Source: Clostridiales bacterium
GTDB lineage: Bacteria; Bacillota; Clostridia; Oscillospirales; UBA644
Reading direction: 5' to 3'
NCBI GenBank assembly: GCA_016281915.1
Contig: JAEEJO010000002.1
Span: 1-58,076, forward strand
Length of the DNA: 58,076 nt
The notes below the pieces were generated by a model. It was not told the origin of the DNA, did no database searches, and worked only from the letters and a program-made list of their open reading frames with translations. Every line of letters starts with the position of its first letter. Position 1 is the first letter of the stretch. Positions 41,008-48,409 of this stretch are shown in pieces. A program made the translations under genes and the position numbers.

Positions 41008-42168
41008 ATGAATTCTTTTATTATCAGTCTGAAACAGTTTTTTTCAAAAATTTTACCCGGTATTTCTCTATTATTGCCGGCAAAGCGAAATCTTTGGATC
41101 TTCGGAGCATGGAACGGCGAACAGTATTCCGATAATTCCAAATACATGTTTGAATATGTCAACAAAAACCATCCTGAGATAAATGCTGTCTGGATTACGC
41201 GAAGCAAGTCGGTTTTTAAAACCCTTCGGGAAGCGGGTCGTAAGTGTGCCCTCAGATCTTCTTTTCGCGGAATTTTTTACAGTATTTTTGCGGAAGTAGC
41301 ATTCGAAACTGAAGGCAATCAGGATATTTCTCCGCTTCTGAACAACAAAAAAACAGTAACCGTTCAGCTGTGGCACGGTATGGGCTTTAAGTCAATGAAC
41401 TGGAACGGGGGAATGGCGAAAAAGAGAGAAAAATTCGCAAAATTCCACTGGATCGCAACCTCCGACCTCTATATCGAAACATTTACAAAGCTTATGCAAA
41501 TACCAGCGGAACTGTTTTCGATAACAGGATATCCCAGAGACGATTCCTTTGTTTTAAAGCCGCAAAACACTTATATGGAATCTCTGCTCCGCGAGCACGC
41601 CGATAAAAAATTCATTATATATATGCCAACGCACAGAAATTTCGGCAAAGACGGAAACAACAGCATCAACATTGACGCGTTCAGAAAAATCGATTCCGAA
41701 TTGATTGATCACAATATTATTATGGTATATAAACCGCATTTTCATGAGCTGAATAATTTCCTTCGGTATGAGGATGAGTTTACAAATATTATTCTCGCAA
41801 AAGATAAGTCGGTTTGGGACGATGTCTACGGTTATCTGCATTATTTCGATTTGCTTATCTCCGATTATTCCAGCGTAATAACCGATTTCATGTGCAGCGG
41901 TAAGCCGGTTGTGTATTTCCCTTATGATATTAAGGACTACGAAACAGCCGACGCCGGATTAAACGACTATTTCTTTGAAATTCCCGGCGGACCAATGTGT
42001 TACACCTGGGATGAAGTTATAGATCAGACAGTTGCGCTTCTTGAGAACGATACGTGGAAAGAAGAACGCGAAAGATGCTTTAAATTCTATCATCAATTTA
42101 ACGATGGCAATAACTGTAAGAGGGTCTTTGACGAAACAATGAAACTTATCGGGAGGGAATCAAAATGA
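41008..42168 (+). CDS. CDP-polyol phosphotransferase (TagB/TagF family)
   Basis: 386 residues. GT-B-like teichoic-acid polymerase/primase domain: 'LWIFGAWNGEQYSDNSKYMFEYVNK' (N-terminal donor loop), 'VQLWHGMGFKSMNWNGG' with the catalytic His, 'TGYPRDD', 'IYMPTHRNFG', 'VYKPHFHE' and the C-terminal SDYSSVITDF (catalytic Ser/Asp region), 'SGKPVVYFPYD'. It transfers glycerol- or ribitol-phosphate from a CDP donor to a lipid-linked acceptor at the inner membrane face. First gene of a tightly spaced operon; the next gene overlaps by 4 nt. Donor identity is open because the partner enzymes are atypical. Confidence 0.92.
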   Translation: MNSFIISLKQFFSKILPGISLLLPAKRNLWIFGAWNGEQYSDNSKYMFEYVNKNHPEINAVWITRSKSVFKTLREAGRKCALRSSFRGIFYSIFAEVAFETEGNQDISPLLNNKKTVTVQLWHGMGFKSMNWNGGMAKKREKFAKFHWIATSDLYIETFTKLMQIPAELFSITGYPRDDSFVLKPQNTYMESLLREHADKKFIIYMPTHRNFGKDGNNSINIDAFRKIDSELIDHNIIMVYKPHFHELNNFLRYEDEFTNIILAKDKSVWDDVYGYLHYFDLLISDYSSVITDFMCSGKPVVYFPYDIKDYETADAGLNDYFFEIPGGPMCYTWDEVIDQTVALLENDTWKEERERCFKFYHQFNDGNNCKRVFDETMKLIGRESK

Positions 42169-42875
42169 TTTTTGGCGGATTGCTCGCCGGCGGAACCGGT
42201 TCAAGAATGGAAACCGCGTCTATGCCCAAACAGTTCATTCGGGTTGACGGCGTTCCGATTTTTATCAGATCCCTTCGCACTTTTCTGTCCGTTGAAGAAA
42301 TCGATACTGTCGTTATCTCAACTAATGTTGAATGGAACGATTATTATATTGAACTGATACGCGAATTTGATCTTGATGAAAAACGGATCGTTTTGACTCC
42401 GGGAGGCAACACCCGCTTCACGTCAATGGTTAACGTTTGTAAGAAGGCCATGGAAATCGCGGATAAGCCGGATTCTCTGATTATAACCCATGACTGCGCA
42501 AGAATTTTTGTAAACAAGCGTATCCTGCTTGACAATATCGCTATGGCGCAGAATTATGATATGGTAACAACGTCGATTCCTACTATCGATACCATGCTTC
42601 AGAGCGATGACGGATTCCTTTGCTCCGGCGTACCGGACCGCTCCAAGCTCTGGTGTGATCAGGGGCCGCAGACCTTTTTCCTTGACAGATTTTTACGCTA
42701 TGTCTCAATGATACCGGAAGAAGACATCCCTAATTATATCGAGGCGGGTAAGGTGTATTTATCCCATAACAGAAAAATCGGAATCGTCAGAGGAGAGCGT
42801 TTCAATTTTAAAATCACAAACGATATAGATCTGCAATATGCCGAGTTCCTGATAAAGCAAGGGGTAGTTAAATGA
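42165..42875 (+). CDS. IspD/TarI-family cytidylyltransferase
   Basis: 236 residues. 'FGGLLAGGTGSRM' is the nucleotide-binding loop, then 'MPKQFIRVDGVPI', 'GGNTRFTSMVNV' and 'ITHDCARIFV' (usual HDAARP; here HDCARIF), 'TIPTIDTM' and 'QGPQTFF'. These place it with IspD and ribitol-5-phosphate cytidylyltransferase TarI; the teichoic context favours a polyol-phosphate or similar acid as substrate, giving a CDP-activated building block. Overlaps both neighbours by 4 nt (ATGA). Confidence 0.88.
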   Translation: MIFGGLLAGGTGSRMETASMPKQFIRVDGVPIFIRSLRTFLSVEEIDTVVISTNVEWNDYYIELIREFDLDEKRIVLTPGGNTRFTSMVNVCKKAMEIADKPDSLIITHDCARIFVNKRILLDNIAMAQNYDMVTTSIPTIDTMLQSDDGFLCSGVPDRSKLWCDQGPQTFFLDRFLRYVSMIPEEDIPNYIEAGKVYLSHNRKIGIVRGERFNFKITNDIDLQYAEFLIKQGVVK

Positions 42876-43918
42876 AGATCCTGTGTGTGGGTGACGCCTA
42901 TGTCACTCCTGAAATGATGAAAAACGGAATTGAGCCGTTTATGACAACACAAGACACGCTCAAGGTTTTGTTTTTCGGTGAAGACAACCGTATCGATATG
43001 CGAGATACCGTAAAGGCGATTGAATCCATGAAGCGGGATGAAATACCTCTCCCGGACGGACTTGAACAGGAAATCGCCGACGCCGAGGTTTTAGTCGTTC
43101 ATCTTTGTCCCGTGACAAAATCGCTTCTGAAAAAAGCAACAAAACTGAAAGCAGTTCTGTCATGCCGCGGCGGCGTTGAAAACATAGACGTTCGCGTGGC
43201 GACCGATATGGGTGTTATCATTGCGTCTAATCCCGCGCATAACGCAAACGCAGTCGCCGAATTCACTATCGGATTGATCATTTGCGAAACAAGAAATATC
43301 GCCAGGGCGGACAGATCGTTAAAAAAAGGCGTCTGGCGCGAGAGCTTCCCGAATACTCAATCCTCGATTCGAGAGCTTTGCGATATGACCGTCGGCATCA
43401 TCGGTTTTGGGTCCGTCGGCCGTCTCGTGGCAGAGCGGCTGGACGTGTTTGGATGCAATATCATAGTTCACGACCCGTATCTCAGAGAAAGTGCGTATGA
43501 TTTTATAAAATTCAAGCTGGTCGATAAAGAAACGCTGCTCAGAACGTCTGACATAATCACACTTCATGCACGCGCAAGCGCACCTATAATCGGGCAACAC
43601 GAATTTGATATCATAAAGCAAAACGCATATCTTATCAATACGGCTCGCTCCGTTCTCGTCGATCCTGACGCATTAAAATCGGCTCTCGATTCCGGCAAAC
43701 TCATGGGTGCGGCGATCGACGTATTTGAGTCAGAGCCCGTTATTCCTGATTTTTACAGAAAATACGATAACATTACAATTACAAATCATCGCGGAGGGGA
43801 TACAATAAACTCCTATCAGGCGGCACCCTCATTTGCGATTCAAAACTATCTGAACTTTTTAAACGGCGGACGCCTTAGGTTTTGGGTTAATAAAAAAGAA
43901 TTACAGCCTGAAGGGTGA
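42872..43918 (+). CDS. D-2-hydroxyacid dehydrogenase (NAD-dependent)
   Basis: 348 residues. Rossmann motif GIIGFGSVGRLVAERL (about residues 170-185), then the SerA-family catalytic triad: Arg in INTARSVLVD, Glu in DVFESEPV, His in TNHRGG. 'SCRGGVENIDVRVATDMGVIIASNPAHNANAVAEFTIGLI' is also family-typical. It oxidises or reduces a 2-hydroxy/2-oxo acid. In ribitol-teichoic clusters a TarJ-type alcohol dehydrogenase normally sits beside TarI; a 2-hydroxyacid enzyme here implies a different precursor, perhaps a phosphorylated sugar acid. Coupled to the cytidylyltransferase. Confidence 0.88.
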   Translation: MKILCVGDAYVTPEMMKNGIEPFMTTQDTLKVLFFGEDNRIDMRDTVKAIESMKRDEIPLPDGLEQEIADAEVLVVHLCPVTKSLLKKATKLKAVLSCRGGVENIDVRVATDMGVIIASNPAHNANAVAEFTIGLIICETRNIARADRSLKKGVWRESFPNTQSSIRELCDMTVGIIGFGSVGRLVAERLDVFGCNIIVHDPYLRESAYDFIKFKLVDKETLLRTSDIITLHARASAPIIGQHEFDIIKQNAYLINTARSVLVDPDALKSALDSGKLMGAAIDVFESEPVIPDFYRKYDNITITNHRGGDTINSYQAAPSFAIQNYLNFLNGGRLRFWVNKKELQPEG

Positions 43919-43924
43919 AATGAA

Positions 43925-44992
43925 ATGAAATACGGAATACTGTTAAATAATACATTCAATATCGGAGACGATCTGCAGTCGGTAGCATCATCGCATTTTC
44001 TTCCGTCAATAGACTATTATCCGTTTAAGGAACAGCTTTCCTCGTTCAGAAGCGAGAATCATGAAAAAGTCAAAGTTATTATGAATTCCTGGTATATGTG
44101 GCGCCCGGATCATATGCCTGCCTCAGATGATATCGATCCGCTGCTGATTTCAATGTGCTTTGCCCGCCAGTGCAGGGATAAACTTCTTACAAAAGAAACA
44201 AAGTCTTGGCTGATAAAATACGGACCTGTCGGTTGCCGAGATAACGATACGAAGGATTGGCTGATTTCGAATGATGTTCCGGCATATTTCAGCGGGTGTT
44301 TAACTTTAACATTAAACGAAAATAAAAACTTGCGCCAAAATAACGATTGGGGCGGATATATACTGTGCGTTGACGTGTCAGAAGATGTTGTTAACGCAAT
44401 AAAGAAGAGAACTGACAGGCCGGTCTTTACTCTCTCAAAATGGATTTTCAGTAATTTCTATGCAATAGACAAAATAGAAATCTCAAAAATCTATCTTTAC
44501 ATGTTCCATCAGGCAGCCGCTGTTGTTACAGGCAATATGCATACCTCATTGCCATCGTTAGCTATAAATACACCTGTTTGTTTGCTTTCTTCAGAGAACA
44601 ATGTTTCTGCTAACAGGGGCAATCAGTTCAATGCAAACAACCGTTTTGACGGGCTGCTGGATTTTTTCCATCATTTTGACACTGATGAATTTCTGTCTGA
44701 CCCGACAGTATATGATTTCAATAACCCTCCCCAAAATCCCATGACCCATCTTAATTGTAGAAACGATCTGATAAGTCGTTGTAAATCCTTCACCGGCTTT
44801 TATGATGAAAGTCCGACATTGTCCGATAGTTTTAATCCCTCTTTTGAGCTTTTAAAAATGTTACAGTTTTCAAAATGGACATCTGAGACCGATTATAAAG
44901 GATTAGTAAGCATACCAAACAAAAGAAAGATTCTCTCAACCGCTATTAAAAGGTTTATGGGCAAAGACAAGCACGATCTGATTCATTATTAA
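43925..44992 (+). CDS. Polysaccharide pyruvyl transferase family protein
   Basis: 355 residues, GAAGGGTGAAATG before the start. PF04230-type features: 'NTFNIGDDLQSVAS' at the N-terminus, 'YGPVGCRDNDTKDWL' (G.RD..T motif), 'FSGCLTLTL', 'AAVVTGNMHTSLPSLAINTPVCLLSSE' near the C-terminal half (family H/SLA motif, with H in MHTSLPSLA). The family adds ketal pyruvate from PEP, or in some cases makes other transfers, to secondary polymers. 6 nt after the dehydrogenase. AT-richer than flanking genes. Confidence 0.85.
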   Translation: MKYGILLNNTFNIGDDLQSVASSHFLPSIDYYPFKEQLSSFRSENHEKVKVIMNSWYMWRPDHMPASDDIDPLLISMCFARQCRDKLLTKETKSWLIKYGPVGCRDNDTKDWLISNDVPAYFSGCLTLTLNENKNLRQNNDWGGYILCVDVSEDVVNAIKKRTDRPVFTLSKWIFSNFYAIDKIEISKIYLYMFHQAAAVVTGNMHTSLPSLAINTPVCLLSSENNVSANRGNQFNANNRFDGLLDFFHHFDTDEFLSDPTVYDFNNPPQNPMTHLNCRNDLISRCKSFTGFYDESPTLSDSFNPSFELLKMLQFSKWTSETDYKGLVSIPNKRKILSTAIKRFMGKDKHDLIHY

Positions 44993-45005
44993 AGCAGAGT
45001 TTTTT

Positions 45006-46463
45006 ATGGACAATTCAACGTTAAAAAAGAGCGCTTTCAAGGCGACATATTGGAAATTCGCAGAACGAATCCTTGCAAACGGAGTTTCAAGCGTCGTGGC
45101 GATTATTCTTGCACGCATTCTGACGCCTGAGGATTACGTCGAGGTAAGCATCGTCGCGATTTTCTTTGCATTTTGCAATATCTTTATCAGCGGAGGCTTC
45201 AACACCGCACTGATACAGAAAAAAGATGCCGATATTATCGATTATTCAACGATCCTTATTTCGAGTCTTTGTTTGGCAACGATTATGTATGCTATTATAT
45301 TTATCGGCGCTCCGTTTATAGCCGATATATATAAAAGAGAGGCCCTGGTTCCTATTTTCCGCGTTATGGCGCTATCGTTTTTTTTCTCCGCCGTTAAAGG
45401 CGTTGTCTGTGCAAAAATCTCGAGTGACCTGGACTTTAAAAAATTCTTCTTTTCAACAAGTATCGGAACCGCAATTTCGGCATTTATCGGCATTTTTATG
45501 GCAATAAAAGGTTTTGGCGCATGGGCGCTGGTCGCACAGAATTTTTCTAATATTTTTGTCGATACCGTATTGCTGTTGGCTTTCACCCGAATCAAATTTG
45601 TCCTGAAATTCTCTTTGCAACGCTTTAAACAGCTGTTTACCTATAGTATTAAACTGTTTTTATCATCACTCATAAGCACTATTTATGACAATATCCGACC
45701 CTTGATCGTCGGAATCAAATATTCAAACGTTGATCTTGCATACTACACCAAGGGAAAAACATATCCACATTGGATAAATTTAGCAATTACAGATACATTG
45801 TCGGCAGTCTTGTTTCCTGTTATGTCAAAGGTACAGGATGACCATAACTCGCTGATCAACATAACCCGTAAATTTATCCAGCTGTGTTCTTACGCCGTTT
45901 TCCCTATGATGCTGGGACTGTTCGCAACCGCAAGAAGCTTTGTAATTATTCTGCTGACAGAAAAATGGCTTGAAAGCGTTATTTATATTCAGATTTTCTG
46001 CGTTGCCCAGATGTTTAATATCGTTCAGGTAGGCAACCTGCAGGCGATAAAAGCAATAGGCAGAAGTGACGTGTACCTTAAACTGGATGTTATAAAAAAG
46101 ATCTTTTATGCCATCGTTATTCTTTTTGCGGTATTTTTAGCAAACTCTCCGCAATTATTGGCTGTAACAAGTATAATCAACGTCGTTTTTGCATCGATCG
46201 TAAATACGGCTGCAAACAGAAAGCTTTTCGATTATAAACTTAAAGATCAGATATGGGACGTATGTGAGAATTTAATACCGTCCTTAATAATGTGTATAAC
46301 CGTACTGATGATGAATTATATAAACATCAATATATTTATATTGTTCGGACTGCAGATAATCGTCGGTATCTTCACGTATTTGCTTGTAAGCTTTATCATG
46401 AAGAACCGCAGCTTTATTTACATCGTGAACTTTATAAAAAATAAAAAGAAAAAGCGCGCCTGA
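45006..46463 (+). CDS. Polysaccharide flippase (MOP/Wzx family)
   Basis: 485 residues, twelve to fourteen membrane helices. WzxC-type: 'TYWKFAERILANGVSSVVAIILARILTPEDYVEVSIVAIFFAFCNIFISGGFNTALIQKK', 'AKISSDLDFKKFF', 'YTKGKTYPHWINLAITDTLSAVLFPVMSKVQD'. It moves a lipid-linked glycan repeat across the membrane. Last gene of the five-gene operon, 13 nt after the pyruvyl transferase. Its presence with a TagF-like enzyme suggests a repeat-unit polymer rather than an ABC-exported teichoic acid. Confidence 0.9.
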   Translation: MDNSTLKKSAFKATYWKFAERILANGVSSVVAIILARILTPEDYVEVSIVAIFFAFCNIFISGGFNTALIQKKDADIIDYSTILISSLCLATIMYAIIFIGAPFIADIYKREALVPIFRVMALSFFFSAVKGVVCAKISSDLDFKKFFFSTSIGTAISAFIGIFMAIKGFGAWALVAQNFSNIFVDTVLLLAFTRIKFVLKFSLQRFKQLFTYSIKLFLSSLISTIYDNIRPLIVGIKYSNVDLAYYTKGKTYPHWINLAITDTLSAVLFPVMSKVQDDHNSLINITRKFIQLCSYAVFPMMLGLFATARSFVIILLTEKWLESVIYIQIFCVAQMFNIVQVGNLQAIKAIGRSDVYLKLDVIKKIFYAIVILFAVFLANSPQLLAVTSIINVVFASIVNTAANRKLFDYKLKDQIWDVCENLIPSLIMCITVLMMNYININIFILFGLQIIVGIFTYLLVSFIMKNRSFIYIVNFIKNKKKKRA

Positions 46464-46560
46464 TTCTTTTTAAAAAACGGCGCAACTCAGAAAATCCGGA
46501 CACAGCAATCTTCATAGCAGATATAATTAAGCAATAGTATCACTTTTAGATTTATCTATT

Positions 46561-46603
46561 GACTCAACCGCTGTCGGTGAGTCCGAAAGAGGGATAAACC
46601 GAC
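46561..46603 (+). promoter_or_regulatory. Leader with two mutually exclusive hairpins
   Basis: Hairpin A: GACTC-ACCG (46561-46570) with CGGT-GAGTC (to 46583). Hairpin B: GTCGGT (46573-46578) with ACCGAC (46598-46603), enclosing GTCC/GGAT. They share 46573-46583, so only one can form. It lies 30 nt upstream of the TolA-like gene. Confidence 0.4.
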
Positions 46604-46632
46604 CAACCGACGCTTTTCTTTTGAGGAGTACT

Positions 46633-48243
46633 ATGAAGAAACAAATAATATTAGTAATTATTGTGTTGTCAATTATACTGTTGTGCGGACTCGCACTGTT
46701 TTCGTACTTTTTTATCGTTAAATCATTAAAAGCAAGCCATGATGATTTATTGCCTGATACCGGCCTTGACAGCCAGCTTCAGGCTGAAAATTCACCTTCA
46801 CATGAAGAATCGACAAAAGAGCCTGATTCTGAGGAATTCCAACACGTAACCCCTTCAAAAGAGACTGATGATGAAGCTGAAGCTAAAGCGGAAGCCGAAG
46901 CGAAGGCAAGAGCAGAGGAGGAAGCCCGTATAAAGGCTGATGAAGAAGCCAAAGCAAAAGCGGAAGCCAAGGCGAAGGCAAAAGCAGAAGAGGTGCGCAA
47001 AATAACAGAGGAAGAAGCGAAGGCAAGAGAAGAGAGGGCGCGCAGAAAGGCTGAGGAAGAAGCTAAAGCAAAAGCAGAAGCTGAAGCGAAGGCAAGAGCA
47101 GAAGAAGCGGCTCGCAGAAAGGCTGAAGAAGAGGCTAAAGCAAAAGCAGAAGCCGAAGCGAAGGCAAGAGCAGAAGAAGAGGCTCGCAGAAAAGCTGAGG
47201 AGGAAGCCAAAGCAAAAGCGGAAGCCGAAGCGAAGGCAAGAGCGGAAGAAGAGGCTCGCAGAAAGGCTGAGGAAGCGCGTGCAATGGAAGGATCGGATAC
47301 TGATATCAAAGGGGACGATTTTGAAAATAATGAACAAGAACAGCAGAATTTGTCTTCTCCTTCATCCGACAATACAGACTCTGTATCAACCGAAGACTCA
47401 ACCCGTATTAAACTGAATATAGAAGTTAAGATTCCTGAATACTCCGTCAGGGGACAGGGAATGGCATGCTTTGGAAATATCGGAGTAAAGTCGCAGTTTC
47501 AGTCAACTTCACCGTATAACTTAGCGTCGTTTACCGTCTTTGATATGGATACGCTTGAAACGATCAAAAAAGATATCGTTCCGCAAAACAGCGAAGGTGT
47601 CGGCGTGCTTCACTGCAATACGTTATCGTTTGGAACGGAATACTATGATGCTTTCGACAATCTGCCACTTCTGTATTGCTCGGGATCTGATGTCCGTGGA
47701 GTATGGGTTTACAGAATAGACAATGATTATAATTTTACCTGCGTTCAAAAAATAAGTTTTCCCTCTTTGGAATACATGCCATCGCACTTGCCGTGCAGTG
47801 CGGTTGACCGCTTTAGGGAAACAATTGCAACTGTTTGTAATAGTACGGACTCAAGACCGTTCTACGGGACTGATGCGGGCGGAGCCTATGCAGACAATAT
47901 GCAGACATACTATACGTTCAGGCTGCCGAAACTGAGTGAGGGAAGCACCGTTCAGTTAACAATGAGCAATACCGATTTACTGAAACAGTTTACGCTTCCC
48001 GCCTATTCCGTTCGCCAGGGCTTTCAGTGCGAAAACGGGATTATATACCACGCATTCGGCAATCATAATGCAAGACTCGACCCCGTAATAAGACTCGTTA
48101 TCATTGATACAGACAAGGAAAGAGTATCAGATGTTATCCTCTTGAATTCTTACGGGATAACAACGGAACCTGAAGGTCTATGCATTCATGACGGTAAAAT
48201 ATATGTTGACAATGGCTTCTTTTACGTTCTTACTCTTTTATAG
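46633..48243 (+). CDS. TolA-like coiled-coil, membrane-anchored propeller protein
   Basis: 536 residues from ATG 46633 (TGAGGAG 4 nt upstream). Residues 3-28 form one membrane helix with short cytoplasmic N-terminus (MKKQIILVIIVLSIILLCGLALFSYFF). Residues 80-220 are a long charged helix of A, E, K, R, built from a 24-residue unit (KAEEEAKAKAEAEAKARAEEE) encoded by a 72-bp tandem repeat. Residues 270-536 are beta-rich: 'IPEYSVRGQGMACFGN', 'LASFTVFDMDTLETI', 'VYRIDNDYNFTCVQ', 'ITTEPEGLCIHDGKIYVD', like propeller blades that end with 'GLCIHDGKIYV'. The rod would hold the propeller outside the membrane, through the cell wall. Function unknown; position after the flippase suggests a surface-polymer role. 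Confidence 0.8.
   Translation: MKKQIILVIIVLSIILLCGLALFSYFFIVKSLKASHDDLLPDTGLDSQLQAENSPSHEESTKEPDSEEFQHVTPSKETDDEAEAKAEAEAKARAEEEARIKADEEAKAKAEAKAKAKAEEVRKITEEEAKAREERARRKAEEEAKAKAEAEAKARAEEAARRKAEEEAKAKAEAEAKARAEEEARRKAEEEAKAKAEAEAKARAEEEARRKAEEARAMEGSDTDIKGDDFENNEQEQQNLSSPSSDNTDSVSTEDSTRIKLNIEVKIPEYSVRGQGMACFGNIGVKSQFQSTSPYNLASFTVFDMDTLETIKKDIVPQNSEGVGVLHCNTLSFGTEYYDAFDNLPLLYCSGSDVRGVWVYRIDNDYNFTCVQKISFPSLEYMPSHLPCSAVDRFRETIATVCNSTDSRPFYGTDAGGAYADNMQTYYTFRLPKLSEGSTVQLTMSNTDLLKQFTLPAYSVRQGFQCENGIIYHAFGNHNARLDPVIRLVIIDTDKERVSDVILLNSYGITTEPEGLCIHDGKIYVDNGFFYVLTLL
46920..47280 (+). repeat. 72-bp tandem repeat within the coiled-coil gene
   Basis: The segment CGCAGAAA-GGCTGA recurs at 47041, 47113, 47185 and 47257, an exact 72-bp period (24 codons), with degenerate copies upstream to about 46920. 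Copies are near-identical at DNA level, so recent expansion is likely. Confidence 0.85.
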
Positions 48244-48409
48244 ATACGGATAACAGTTCATTTTTTCTCCGCAGTTATCAGCCTGCGACCTCCGGATCCA
48301 TGCAATGTATTCGATTTGATGTAAAGACGTATGCGCTGGCTGTATTTAAAAGAAAATGTAATAAAACATCTTATATACCACCTTTTTATTTATTAAAATG
48401 GATTGACTT

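Noticed and set aside
46573..46603. Hammerhead-ribozyme resemblance
   Set aside because: The segment has a GTCC/GGAT stem like stem II, but the CUGAUGA and GAAA core bases are altered at several essential positions.
47041..47280. Regular 72-bp repeats as a possible CRISPR array
   Set aside because: Repeats are contiguous, in frame and coding, with no spacers.
46779..47372. Minus-strand frames opposite the coiled-coil repeat
   Set aside because: Low-complexity Ala/Ser translation created by the repeat on the other strand.
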